A stretch of 64,000 nucleotides of DNA from Paraburkholderia elongata (GTDB taxonomy: Bacteria > Pseudomonadota > Gammaproteobacteria > Burkholderiales > Burkholderiaceae): positions 62,001 to 126,000 of the forward strand of contig NZ_WOEZ01000210.1 of NCBI RefSeq assembly GCF_013177735.1, written 5' to 3'. This document shows positions 18,676 to 27,487 of this stretch, in pieces (the stretch's first letter is position 1; the number at the start of each line of letters is the position of its first letter). Both the position numbers and the translations under genes were made by a program. A model generated the notes under the pieces. It ran no database searches. It saw only the letters and a program-made list of their open reading frames with translations, and was not told where the DNA came from.

Positions 18676-19234
18676 AGCTGAGTCTCCGTGATTGTCGGGC
18701 TTGCTCGAAGAACGTGGCTTTGTCGATGACCTTGACGTGCGCCCACATGGTCTGGTGGCCGAAGCCACAGAACTCGTGACACGGCATGGTGTGATCGGCG
18801 GGTTTGTCGAAGCGCGTGTTCAGCGTGGCGACATAGCCGGGCACGACCATCGTGTTGATGTTGGTGTCGGTGACGAGCAGGCCGTGCACGACATCGGCGC
18901 TGGTGGTGCGGATCGTGATCGGCGTGTCGGCAGGCACCAGCAGACATTGCGGCGTGAACGAATACTGCTGCGCGATGAAACGCACAACCACGGAGCCGTC
19001 TGGCTCGACGGCGCTGCCGAGGTTGTCTTCGACGAATTCGCCGGACAATTGCAGGCGCGAAGGATCGATCGTCTCGACCCGCGACGGCGGCATCATCGCC
19101 CAATGCAGCCCCGAGAACACGATGACGGCGAGCATCAGAACGATCAGCGCCGTGGCGAAAATCGCCCAGCGGCGCTCGGCGCGTAAGGCGACTTCGTGGC
19201 CGCTGCCCGGTTGGTGATTGGAATCAGTCGACAT
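18662..19234 (-). CDS. heme-copper oxidase subunit II (CuA)
   Basis: 190 residues with a single N-terminal membrane helix (about 26-48) and a cupredoxin domain. The CuA ligands are seen in VVHGLLV (His) and CHEFCGFGHQTMW (two Cys, Glu, His, Met). One helix instead of two is typical of B-family oxidases, and it takes electrons from the cytochromes c encoded on either side. The ATG at 19234 is 2 bp after the small subunit stop, so translation is likely coupled. Confidence 0.9.
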   Translation of the reverse strand: MSTDSNHQPGSGHEVALRAERRWAIFATALIVLMLAVIVFSGLHWAMMPPSRVETIDPSRLQLSGEFVEDNLGSAVEPDGSVVVRFIAQQYSFTPQCLLVPADTPITIRTTSADVVHGLLVTDTNINTMVVPGYVATLNTRFDKPADHTMPCHEFCGFGHQTMWAHVKVIDKATFFEQARQSRRLSCVSR

Positions 19235-19236
19235 AG

Positions 19237-19413
19237 TCAGTGGATGACGCCGCGCGGCAGAAAGACAAGAAAGTAGAAGCCGAACCAGATCGCCATGACA
19301 ATCAGCGTGGCGACACCGGCCACGGCGATCGCGCCATGCGGACCGGCCGCGACGACGCGTTCCACTTCTTCATCCGTCGGTGGGGCCGCGCTGCGGGTAT
19401 CGTTCGCTTCCAT
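19237..19413 (-). CDS. 58-residue single-helix oxidase subunit
   Basis: A small gene: starts MEANDTRSAAPPTDEEVERV, then a hydrophobic helix AVAGVATLIVMAIWFGFYFL, ending PRGVIH. GGAGAATCTCCAG precedes the ATG, and the stop is 2 bp before subunit II. Length, single helix and position fit a subunit IIa/CcoQ-like component of a B-type oxidase, but I see no sequence motif proving it. It is easily missed because of its size. Confidence 0.8.
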   Translation of the reverse strand: MEANDTRSAAPPTDEEVERVVAAGPHGAIAVAGVATLIVMAIWFGFYFLVFLPRGVIH

Positions 19414-19443
19414 CTGGAGATTCTCCGGTGCAGCGGTTCAGGT

Positions 19444-20826
19444 TCAGTGCAGCGGCGCTTTGCGCAATTCGTTGACCTCGCGGGACGTCACCGGCTGGCC
19501 GTGGTTGCCCCACGCAGTGCGGATATACGTGACGACGGCGGCGGCATCGGTGTCGTTCAACTCCTGACCGAACGGCGGCATGCCGTACGGCTCGGGATTG
19601 CGCATGGTGCCGGGCGGGAAGCCGCCATTGAGCACGATGCGGATCGGGTTGACCGCGGAGTCCATTTCGATCGACTGGTTGCGTGCGAGCGGCGGGTAGT
19701 GCTGCAACTGGCCCTCGCCGTTCGCGCCGTGGCACAGGGCGCATTTGTCGGCGTAGATCTTTTCGCCCAACGCGAACACGTTGGTATTGGTCGGCGCGGA
19801 GGGGCCCGACTTGCGACCTTGCTTGTCCGGCAGTGTCTTCAGATAGACGGCCATCGCCTTGACGTCTTCTTCAGTCATGTACTGAAGGCTGTGATAGGTG
19901 ACCTCGGCCATCGGCCCGTACACCGCGCCGCGATCGGAAATGCCCGCCTGCAGCAGGTCGACGATGTCCTTGATGCTCCAGTCACCGAGACCGCCGTCCT
20001 TGTCGGACGTCAGCGACGGCGCGTACCAGTTCTGCACCGGAATCAGACCGCCGGCGAACTGCTCGCTTTGCGACGAGCCGCCGAGCATGTTGATCTTGGT
20101 GTGGCACATCGTGCAGTGCCCGAGCCCATCGACAAGATACGCACCGCGATTCCATTCGACGGATTTGGTCGGGTCCGGCTGGAACTCGCCTTCGCGGAAA
20201 TACAGCGTGCGCCAGCCGTACAGCAGCTTGCGCTGGTTGAACGGGAAGCGCAGCGTGTGCTTGTGGTTCGGCTCGCGTACCGGTGTCACGGACTTCAGAT
20301 AAGCGAAGATTGCGTTCGAGTCTTCACGTGTGACCTTGGTGTATTGGGCGATTGGCATCGCGGGGTAGAGCATGGAGCCGTCCGGCGTGCGGCCGGTGCG
20401 CATCATCCTGAAGAACGCTTCCTCGCTCCATGTGCCGATGCCGTATTGCGCATCCGGCGTGATGTTCGGCGAATACAGCGTGCCGAACGGCGTATCCATG
20501 GCGAGGCCGCCGGCGAACAGCTTGCCGCGCGGTGCGGTATGGCAGGCGACGCAGTCGCCGGCGCGGGCCAGATACTCGCCGCGTTTGACGATGTCGGGGC
20601 GGGTGTCGGCTTGGTCGCCAGTTGCAGTTGCAGTCGCAGCAGCAGGCGTGGCTTCGGCGGCGCTTGCTTCAGCGATCAGCAACGCACGCGGTGCGCGGGG
20701 AAGCGCGGCGCTGCCGGCGACGATCAAGCCGGCGATCAACAAGCCGGATACGAGCGACACAGCGGTGCAACGGCGCTTCGTCATGGCATACGAAACAGGG
20801 CGGATCGAGCGGAGGGTCGGCTTCAT
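19444..20826 (-). CDS. triheme cytochrome c
   Basis: 460 residues. After a long basic leader and hydrophobic segment (AVSLVSGLLIAGLIVAG, about 23-39) come three heme c motifs: CVACH, CTMCH and CALCH. The three-domain layout matches the cytochrome c subunit of membrane-bound alcohol/gluconate dehydrogenases (AdhB/GndC type), but no dehydrogenase subunit is in the operon. It overlaps the preceding cytochrome gene by four bases. It probably passes electrons from a periplasmic dehydrogenase encoded elsewhere to the oxidase. Confidence 0.88.
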   Translation of the reverse strand: MKPTLRSIRPVSYAMTKRRCTAVSLVSGLLIAGLIVAGSAALPRAPRALLIAEASAAEATPAAATATATGDQADTRPDIVKRGEYLARAGDCVACHTAPRGKLFAGGLAMDTPFGTLYSPNITPDAQYGIGTWSEEAFFRMMRTGRTPDGSMLYPAMPIAQYTKVTREDSNAIFAYLKSVTPVREPNHKHTLRFPFNQRKLLYGWRTLYFREGEFQPDPTKSVEWNRGAYLVDGLGHCTMCHTKINMLGGSSQSEQFAGGLIPVQNWYAPSLTSDKDGGLGDWSIKDIVDLLQAGISDRGAVYGPMAEVTYHSLQYMTEEDVKAMAVYLKTLPDKQGRKSGPSAPTNTNVFALGEKIYADKCALCHGANGEGQLQHYPPLARNQSIEMDSAVNPIRIVLNGGFPPGTMRNPEPYGMPPFGQELNDTDAAAVVTYIRTAWGNHGQPVTSREVNELRKAPLH

Positions 20827-21539
20827 TGCGGTTGGCTCCCGCATGCGAGAGGCAGCCGCTCTGCGGACGCCGGCGCGGGTCGCGGATTGGCAGGGCGCGG
20901 CTGGCGCGCGAGCCAGCTCGATACCGCGGTGATGTCCTTGTCGGTCAGCTTGACGGCGATCGAATGCATACAGTCCGGCGCAAGCGCGTGACGTGTGCCC
21001 GAGCGCCACGTGCCCATCTGTCCGGCGATGTAGCTCGCATGCAGGCCGAGCAGGCCCGGAATGCCAGGTTGCGTCCCCGTCATGCGTGCTCCATGACAGG
21101 CGATGCACGCCGGGATCTTGCGCGCCGGGTCGCCTTGCGTGACGAGTCGTTGTCCGGCTGCAAGCACTGCCGGGGCGACATCGGTGTGATCGGAATTGGG
21201 GTAGGGCGGTTGCAGGTCGGCGAAGTACTGGCTGATCTTGCGCAGATAGTCGTCGGGCAGAAAGGCGAGCAGATAACCCATCGGCGGATAGGTGCGGCCA
21301 CCGTCGCGAAACGCGCTCAACTGATTGAACAGATAGTCGGCCGGTTTGCCGGCGATACGCGGGAAGTAATCGTTGTTCAGGCCCTGGCCTTGCACGCCAT
21401 GACACGAGGTGCAGGCGCGCACGCGCTCGTCCATGGCCGAGGGCATCGCGCCGGGTGCGTCAGTGGCCGCGAATGCCGCACCATGCCACATGACGTAAAA
21501 CACCAGCAGGATCGAAAATCCGATAGTTCTACGATGCAC
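20823..21539 (-). CDS. periplasmic diheme cytochrome c
   Basis: 238 residues. Signal peptide about 1-25 (FSILLVFYVMWHGAAFA). Two heme motifs, CTSCHG and CIACHG, in two class I cytochrome c domains. The start is GTG at 21539 with GAGG upstream. First gene of the minus-strand operon that continues through the triheme cytochrome, the small subunit, subunits II and I and the terminal diheme cytochrome. It should be an electron carrier in the periplasm. Confidence 0.87.
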   Translation of the reverse strand: MHRRTIGFSILLVFYVMWHGAAFAATDAPGAMPSAMDERVRACTSCHGVQGQGLNNDYFPRIAGKPADYLFNQLSAFRDGGRTYPPMGYLLAFLPDDYLRKISQYFADLQPPYPNSDHTDVAPAVLAAGQRLVTQGDPARKIPACIACHGARMTGTQPGIPGLLGLHASYIAGQMGTWRSGTRHALAPDCMHSIAVKLTDKDITAVSSWLARQPRPANPRPAPASAERLPLACGSQPQ

Positions 21540-21693
21540 GCCAAGCCTCGTCGGGGGAACGGTTATTTCGCTATTTATTTTTCGCGCGTTCGCTCATGGA
21601 TTCGATGAACGATGCATGACAAGCCTGCCAATTGCTCTTGTATATAACGACTGCATGGACAGCAAATCGAAACGCACTTATTAAGGAGGCGCA

Positions 21694-21792
21694 GTGTTGA
21701 ATAGATACGGCAATGCAATTGCTTTACAAAACAATGATCTGCCTGAGCGCGCCGGTGGGTGGCGGCTTTCGGGCTGCGGTAATAACGCTTGA
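21694..21792 (+). CDS. possible 32-residue small protein
   Basis: In the 483-bp gap 21540-22022 a perfect AAGGAGG (21683-21689) stands five bases before GTG at 21694, opening a frame of 33 codons with stop at 21790. The product has no membrane helix and is unrecognised. The ribosome site is stronger than that of most neighbours, but GC-rich DNA can produce this by chance. The rest of the gap has no gene and no clear terminator. Confidence 0.25.
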   Translation: MLNRYGNAIALQNNDLPERAGGWRLSGCGNNA

Positions 21793-22022
21793 TGCGTTTA
21801 GCAGACGTGTAGCAGGTTGCAGGAATTTATCCGATGCGTCAATGAAAATTGAGGGACCAATCGGAGGCGTACTTGATCAGCATAGGCGTCGATTAGCGCG
21901 CCTTCAATATTTATTCTGCGTCCGGTTTGAATGTGGGCTGCATCGCGAAATGCGATTGATGCGCTGCTCCATGTTTCTGCCGGGATTCATGAATCCCGGC
22001 GCGTGAATCGACGCCTGGCGCG

Positions 22023-22916
22023 TCAGCTGAAAAGACGCATCAACGCTGTGCGCGCATTGCTAACGCGTTCGCTTTCGCCGATTCGCCCCGGCAGCAGATG
22101 AAACTCGACGGCAGGCAGTGCGGGCAATCCGACGCTCGGCGGGCAGGCCACCACGCCCCCGCCAATCGACGACTCGTTCAGGCAGGAAATGCCCAGCCCG
22201 GCCTTCAATGCCAGTTGCAGCCCGGCCACCCCGGAGGCCGAATGCGACAACAGATACGGCACCTTGTGTTCGTCGAGGAGCTTCACGACGAAACGCTGCA
22301 ACTGGCAACTCGACGGCAGCAATACCAGCGGATAAGGCGTGGCCGGCCGCGGACTGGCATCGGCCGCGCAGACCCACAGCAGTTTCTCGCGCCGCACTAC
22401 CGTGCTTTGCGTACCGGCGCCGGCGCGGCGGATGGTGGCGCGCGTGTTACCGGTGACGAGCCGCAACGAGAGGCCGATGTCATACGAAGCATCGTCGCCG
22501 GCGTCGCTATCGATCACGGCGCTCGGCAGCACGGTGACATGCAGTTTCAGGCGCGGGTGCTGTTCCGAAAACGTCTTGAGAATGCGCGCGATGTCGAGCG
22601 GACGGTAGTAGTCCGTGATGGCGATGCGCAGTTCGCCGTCGAGCGAGCGGCCTTGCAGGTCTTCGAACGCCGCCTCGCTCATTGCGATGATGCGGCGCGC
22701 GTGATCGAGCAGGCGGCTGCCAGCCGGCGTGGCAGACACCCCCTGCTTGCTGCGCACAAAGAGCGGCTGGCCGGCGCGCTCCTCGAGTTTCTTCAACTGC
22801 TCGCTCACCGACGACTGCGACAGGAACACGCGCTCTGCGCCCGCCGAGACGCTGCCCGATTCGGCGACGGCGACGAAGGTGCGCAGCTGTGTCAGGTCGA
22901 ATCCGCGTTGGCTCAT
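22023..22916 (-). CDS. LysR-family regulator
   Basis: 297 residues. N-terminal helix-turn-helix: LRTFVAVAESGSVSAGAERV followed by FLSQSSVSEQLKKLEERAG, the LysR recognition region. The rest is the substrate-binding (PBP2-type) domain. The ATG at 22916 gives the standard LysR start; the frame upstream to 22997 has no similarity. It is divergent from the transporter gene at 23015 with a 98-bp shared control region, so it probably regulates that gene and itself. Confidence 0.9.
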   Translation of the reverse strand: MSQRGFDLTQLRTFVAVAESGSVSAGAERVFLSQSSVSEQLKKLEERAGQPLFVRSKQGVSATPAGSRLLDHARRIIAMSEAAFEDLQGRSLDGELRIAITDYYRPLDIARILKTFSEQHPRLKLHVTVLPSAVIDSDAGDDASYDIGLSLRLVTGNTRATIRRAGAGTQSTVVRREKLLWVCAADASPRPATPYPLVLLPSSCQLQRFVVKLLDEHKVPYLLSHSASGVAGLQLALKAGLGISCLNESSIGGGVVACPPSVGLPALPAVEFHLLPGRIGESERVSNARTALMRLFS

Positions 22917-23014
22917 GATTCGGTATATCCGATGGAAGTCATCGGAATTTCCGGCTTTTCCGATGGGTGGACCAGCCGTAGGATACCTCCAATTCATTCA
23001 TTGCAGGGGTTGTC

Positions 23015-24331
23015 ATGGGAAACGATTCGATTGCTGCCGTGCGGCTTCCGGGTGAGCGGGCAGCGAGCCATCGGTGGAAGGTGTTGGGAGTAGGCTTCGC
23101 GGCGAACGCGAGTTTTTCGGCGGCTTTCTCCGGGATTCCGACCACGGCCGTCTTTTTGCGTTCGGGTTATCACCTCGGCAACGAAGGGCTGGGGCTGGTG
23201 CTAGGCATGCTCGGTTTGGGCATTGCGCTCAGCGAGTTGCCATGGGGACTCCTGACGGACCGTTGGGGCGACCGCCGCGTGCTGTTGCTCGGACTTCTTT
23301 CGACTGCCGCGGCGTTAGCCGGGCTGGCGTTGTTCGTGGCGCCGTCCGGCGCGCATGTGCCGAACGTGGCGACGCTCGCGCTCGGTTTGTTGCTGGTCGG
23401 CCTGCTCGGCGGCAGCGTCAACGGTTCGAGTGGCCGCGCGGTGATGGCCTGGTTTCGCGAAGGTGAGCGCGGCCTCGCGATGAGTATCCGGCAAACCGCG
23501 GTGCCGGCCGGCGGTGGCCTGGGGGCGCTGATCTTGCCGGTGCTCGCCTCGAGATTCGGCTTTGCTAGCGCGTACACCGTGCTGGCCCTTGCCTGCGCGA
23601 TTACTGCGGCGTTCGCATGGTGCTGGCTGCACGAACCTTCGCATACCGAGGGGAATGGTGCGGGTACGGTTCGCAACGCGGCAGTTGCGGGTGCAGTGCC
23701 GGCGAAGGATTCGCCGCTACGCGATATCGGCATCTGGCGTGTGGCGCTCGGCGCCGGCGCATTGTGCGTGCCGCAGCTTGCCGTCGTGACCTTCGGGACC
23801 GTCTTCCTTCACGACTTCAGTCGCGCCGGCGTTCTGGCGCTCAGCGTGACGATGGCGGCGGTGCAAATGGGCGCTGCGATTGCGCGGGTCTGGAGCGGCG
23901 CGTGGACCGACCGGCGCGGCAATCGACGCGCTTACATGCGCGGCTGCAGTGTGGTGACCGCGGTGCTGTTCGCATCGCTTGCCTTGGTGACGGGGTTGGC
24001 CGGCATACACCACGCCGCGATGACGACGGTGTTCGCGCTGATGATCGTGCTGGGCGGCGTAACCGCATCTGCATGGCACGGCGTTGCCTTCACGGAACTC
24101 GCGACGCTCGCAGGGACGAGCCGCGCAGGTACCGCACTCGCGATCGGCAACACCTGCGTCTTTCTCACGCTGTTCTTGACTCCGCTTGCGATTCCAACAT
24201 TGTTGTCGGTGGGTTCGTGGCCGCTGGTGTGGGCGGTAGCCAGTGTGTGCGCATTGATCGCGCTACCGGTATTTCCACACGCGGCTCGCGCTGGCAAACT
24301 GGCGGCGGTGCGCGCCTGTGATGCTGCATGA
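23015..24331 (+). CDS. MFS transporter
   Basis: 438 residues with 12 predicted helices. GLLTDRWGDRRVLLLG is the MFS motif A after helix 2, and a related AWTDRRGNRRAYM follows helix 8. The central loop (about 200-235) is short. The substrate cannot be read from sequence; it is either an organic-anion importer or an exporter. It is divergent from a LysR gene that likely controls it. Confidence 0.85.
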   Translation: MGNDSIAAVRLPGERAASHRWKVLGVGFAANASFSAAFSGIPTTAVFLRSGYHLGNEGLGLVLGMLGLGIALSELPWGLLTDRWGDRRVLLLGLLSTAAALAGLALFVAPSGAHVPNVATLALGLLLVGLLGGSVNGSSGRAVMAWFREGERGLAMSIRQTAVPAGGGLGALILPVLASRFGFASAYTVLALACAITAAFAWCWLHEPSHTEGNGAGTVRNAAVAGAVPAKDSPLRDIGIWRVALGAGALCVPQLAVVTFGTVFLHDFSRAGVLALSVTMAAVQMGAAIARVWSGAWTDRRGNRRAYMRGCSVVTAVLFASLALVTGLAGIHHAAMTTVFALMIVLGGVTASAWHGVAFTELATLAGTSRAGTALAIGNTCVFLTLFLTPLAIPTLLSVGSWPLVWAVASVCALIALPVFPHAARAGKLAAVRACDAA

Positions 24332-24570
24332 ACAACTCTCGTATATTCGATCCACATAATTACGTATTCCTATTTTGATAGCGCCGCAATGGACTATCAA
24401 ATTGTCTGCCGGTTTCGGGACTCTCCGATTTTCGCTCGGCTGTGGTAGTGGTTTTATAGTCACCCTTGGCACGTGATTTCACGTCGAGGGGCGTCAAGGC
24501 AAGTGTCAAGCGAGTTGGATTTCCCCTGCGCGTTCGCCGAATACACCTACAACAACCGAGAAAAATCTTT

Positions 24571-25957
24571 GTGAACCTTCGAGTCATTCTGGCAGATGAT
24601 CATCCTTTCGTTCTGCTTCGGGTTCGGGCTGAACTGGAAATGCATGCCGGCGTCACCATTGTCGGCGAACCTGGGGTCGGTACGCGCAGACTGTGCACCT
24701 CACGATGCCTGTGGCATCGCAGCGTTACTGAACGAGCGGCTTGCGCGGCAAACGCGGCGTTGTGGCGACGGATGACGCACGGGTCGCGCAGGCACTGGTG
24801 CATTTCGGCGAAGCTCTCGGACTCGAATTGCGCCGTGTGTCGTCCGACGTGGCCGAACTCGGCGAACCTGCCGCTCTGGCAGGCGTGGATATGATTTTCC
24901 TGGGTGAAGATGTGGTGGTGCACACGAGCGTCGGGTCCGGTGCGCGGATCATCTGCCTGACCGAAAAGCCGAAGCCGACCGGCTACCGCATCCTCGACAA
25001 CAACGTTCGCGTCAGTATCAACCCGATCTCGTGGCGCGGTCTCGGTGCGGCATGCGCCGCGGCGATGACGGAGCTGCCGTCGATGGCGCCGCGTCCGCCG
25101 GCATGCCGCGCATGGCTGAAGGCGCCACCGTGTCGCCGGACCGCGAACGGGCAATTGCCGGCGGACGGCTGATCCTGGTTGCGGAAGACCATCCGATGAA
25201 TCAGGAGTTGATCCGTCATCAACTGGCCTTGCTCGGTTTTGCCTGCGACGTGACGAACGACGGCGTCGAGGCACTCGCCGCGCTCGAACAAACCAGCTAT
25301 GGAAGTCTGATCACAGACTGCCACATGCCGAACCTGTCCGGCTACGAGCTGGCGCGGCGCGTCCGGGAGCAGGAGCAGGGTGGCGCACACCATCTGCCGA
25401 TCCTGCGTATTACCGCGAACACCGCGCCAGAAGACCTGAAACTATGTCGTGACGCGGGCATGGATGACTGCCTCGTCAAGCCGACGCGGCTCGCTACTTT
25501 GCGCGACTACCTGAGCCGTTGGTTCGGCACTGACAGCGCATGGCAAGCCGTACCCGCTGAAATGGTCAACGCGCCGCCAGTTTCAGGGCCGGATGCGTGC
25601 GGTGGCTCTGAGCCATTCGTTCCGGTCGACCTGAGTCACATGACGCAGTTGTGGGGGAGCGAATCGACCGTTAAGGCGTTGCTCGATTCGTTCGTTTCTT
25701 CGGTGCGCGAAGACGTGCAGGCGTTGTCGCCGCTACTCGAGCGCGTCGAGGTCGAGCGTCTGCGCGAGTGGCATCATCGCTTGGCAGGGGCGGCGAGCGT
25801 GTTGCAGTACCCGCCGCTGCTTAACGCGTTGGAAGACTACCGGCGGGACATCACCGTCAAGACGCCGGAACGCTTGCGCAGCGACGGGCTGGCGTTGGCA
25901 CGCAAGTGCAATACGATGCTGGATGGAATCGAAGAGCAGGCTGCGTTGCTTGCATGA
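24571..25957 (+). pseudogene. fused remnants of a NarL-type response regulator and a BvgS/EvgS-like hybrid kinase
   Basis: From GTG 24571 the protein starts VNLRVILADDHPFVLLRVRA, the N-terminus of a NarL/BvgA-type receiver, and loses similarity after about residue 34 (VGEP). In another frame from about 24700, a degenerate VHLTMPVASQRY, stop, then LRGKRGVVATDDARVAQAL look like the end of a histidine-kinase ATPase domain and a receiver-like domain. A further frame change near 25080 leads to an intact receiver (VAEDHPMNQ, ITDCHMPNLSG, LVKPT) and an Hpt domain (REWHHRLAGAASVLQY). Kinase and DNA-binding domains are missing. The last frame might still make a receiver-Hpt protein, but no good start is seen. 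Confidence 0.75.
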
Positions 25958-26047
25958 CGTTGCTCCGTACCGCGGCGAGACGGCGCCGTGGCGCCTCGCT
26001 TGGGCGATCGCCGCGGCGGGCCTCGAAAGTGAATCTAGGCGGCAAAT

Positions 26048-26151
26048 CGAGAGGACAAAACGAGAGGACAAAACGAGAGGACAAAACGAGAGGACAAAAC
26101 GAGAGGACAAAACGAGAGGACAAAACGAGAGGACAAAACGAGAGGACAAAA
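26048..26151. repeat. tandem repeat, eight copies of a 13-bp unit
   Basis: The unit CGAGAGGACAAAA begins at 26048, 26061, 26074, 26087, 26100, 26113, 26126 and 26139, eight perfect copies. Thirteen is not a multiple of three, so any reading frame through it cycles and no gene uses it. It lies just after the decayed two-component locus and abuts a minus-strand terminator. Purine-rich on the plus strand; no spacers, so not CRISPR. Confidence 0.95.
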
Positions 26152-26173
26152 AAAACGCGGCCGAAGCCGCGTT
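26148..26173 (-). terminator. rho-independent terminator on the minus strand
   Basis: Read on the minus strand: AACGCGGC, loop TTCG, GCCGCGTT, then a run of eight T including the stem end. Eight-bp stem with the stable UUCG tetraloop and a T tract make a strong intrinsic terminator. No minus-strand gene lies to its right for several kilobases, so the gene it served appears to be lost, or it now blocks antisense transcription. Confidence 0.75.
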
Positions 26174-26418
26174 AAAGATTTGGAGACATCCCTCGATGAA
26201 GGAGTCACTTCTCGCAATCGGAAGCATAACCGGGACGGCGCAAAAGATTCATCACAAAATTCGCAATTAACTGTTTGGAAAAATCGATGAAAGCGTCGAC
26301 CCGGCTCTGTTTCGAAAATAGTCGACGGTGAATTCGACGAACGAGTGTGTCCTCGCGGACACATGCCGGCGCCTGGGGCAGACCAGCGAGACTTCCTTGT
26401 CCGCACCTTTGATTCGAT

Positions 26419-26745
26419 ATGTACAACGACGCCTCGGTACGTTACAACAAGTACGAAGTCAACGCGCGCTATAACCTGACGCCGGCTCTGGCATTCGGCG
26501 CGGCCTACACGTACACGCAAGCGTTGCAGCACACGCCTGGCACGTCGAACGGATCGAGCCACTGGAACCAATTCGGTTTGCAGGCTGATTACGCGCTGTC
26601 CAAGCGCACTGATCTGTACGCCGAAGGCGTCGCGGATATCGGCGCGGACGGTAACACGGTCGGCGCGCAAGTGTTCGGCACCGACGCACCGTCGTCGAGC
26701 AAGAACCAGGTGGTCGTGACCACGGGTATCCGTCACCGCTTCTAA
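26419..26745 (+). pseudogene. C-terminal fragment of an outer-membrane porin
   Basis: 108 residues ending in GIRHRF with the terminal Phe of outer-membrane beta barrels. The strands are visible (VRYNKYEVNARYNLTPALAF, HWNQFGLQADYALSKRTDLY), and the text matches the last third of a Burkholderia-type Gram-negative porin. A stop codon three codons upstream of the ATG, the missing signal peptide and the missing first two thirds show it is truncated. An intact, different porin is at 60576-61643. Confidence 0.85.
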
Positions 26746-26763
26746 AGCATTGCTGCAGGAAGG

Positions 26764-26791
26764 AAAAAGCACCGCTCGCGCTGCTTTTTTT
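26764..26791 (+). terminator. terminator after the porin fragment
   Basis: AAAGCA at 26766-26771 pairs with TGCTTT at 26782-26787, with a short CG extension inside, followed by a T run to 26791. It lies 20 bases after the porin stop and fits the terminator of the formerly intact gene. Confidence 0.65.
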
Positions 26792-26931
26792 GTTGGGCGC
26801 GCGTCTGGCGAAGGCACCCTTGTCATATGGCCCCAGGCGCAAACAGGTCCGGCGGATTTGCACTAGTATGTGGTTGCTTCGCGCGTGGCCGATATGTCGG
26901 TGCGGCGGTGCATTAAAGTCCGGAGAAGACC

Positions 26932-27366
26932 ATGATTGCGCTTCGAAAACTGAATTTTGCGGTGGTGGTGTGGGCATTGGCGTCGGGCGTCGCCTTTGCG
27001 GATACGGTGGCGTTGAAGGCCGACCTCGAACCGTCGAGCGAAGTGCCGCCACGCGTGAGTCACGGGCACGGCATGTTGAACGCCACGTTCGATACGTCGA
27101 CCAAGTCCCTGCAGTGGACGATTACCTATGAAGGGCTGAGCGGCCCGGCAACCGCCGCACATTTCCACGGTCCCGCGCCGGTCGGGCAGAACGCCAAGAT
27201 CCAGGTGCCGATCGGGAAGGGCGCGCTCGCAAGTCCGATCAAAGGATCGGCGGCGCTCACCGAACAGCAGGTGACGGATCTGATGGCGGGGCAGTGGTAC
27301 TTCAACGTCCATACCGAGCAGAATCCGACGGGCGAGATTCGCGGGCAGGTTTTGCCGGCGAACTAA
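26932..27366 (+). CDS. secreted CHRD-domain protein
   Basis: 144 residues. Signal peptide about 1-23 (NFAVVVWALASGVAFA). The rest is one CHRD domain: LEPSSEVPP, LQWTITYEGLSGPATAAHFH and the closing NPTGEIRGQVLPAN are signature segments. Bacterial CHRD proteins are periplasmic or surface proteins of unclear role. It is monocistronic, closed by a terminator, with no regulator near. Confidence 0.9.
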   Translation: MIALRKLNFAVVVWALASGVAFADTVALKADLEPSSEVPPRVSHGHGMLNATFDTSTKSLQWTITYEGLSGPATAAHFHGPAPVGQNAKIQVPIGKGALASPIKGSAALTEQQVTDLMAGQWYFNVHTEQNPTGEIRGQVLPAN

Positions 27367-27380
27367 GCAAAAGGAAAGCC

Positions 27381-27405
27381 GTGCCCGGTGGCGCGGGCAC
27401 TTTTT
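27381..27405 (+). terminator. terminator of the CHRD gene
   Basis: GTGCCCG at 27381-27387 pairs perfectly with CGGGCAC at 27394-27400 around a six-base loop, followed by TTTTT. It begins 15 bases after the CHRD stop. Confidence 0.85.
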
Positions 27406-27487
27406 CAGGATTAGAAGCCGTCTTCCATTGCCACAGCGGCGAACGCACGTACCATGACGGGACACTATCTCTAGGGAGCGTGTCCCG

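Noticed and set aside
19240-20991. 583-codon plus-strand frame across the cytochrome operon
   Set aside because: The minus strand encodes heme-motif cytochromes in phase; the plus frame has no recognisable feature.
26048-26151. CRISPR array
   Set aside because: Units are directly adjacent with no spacers, and 13 bp is too short.
25857-26227. Short frames rich in RGQNERTK-like or FVLSFCPL-like repeats
   Set aside because: They are translations of the 13-bp tandem repeat and have no start signals or neighbours supporting expression.
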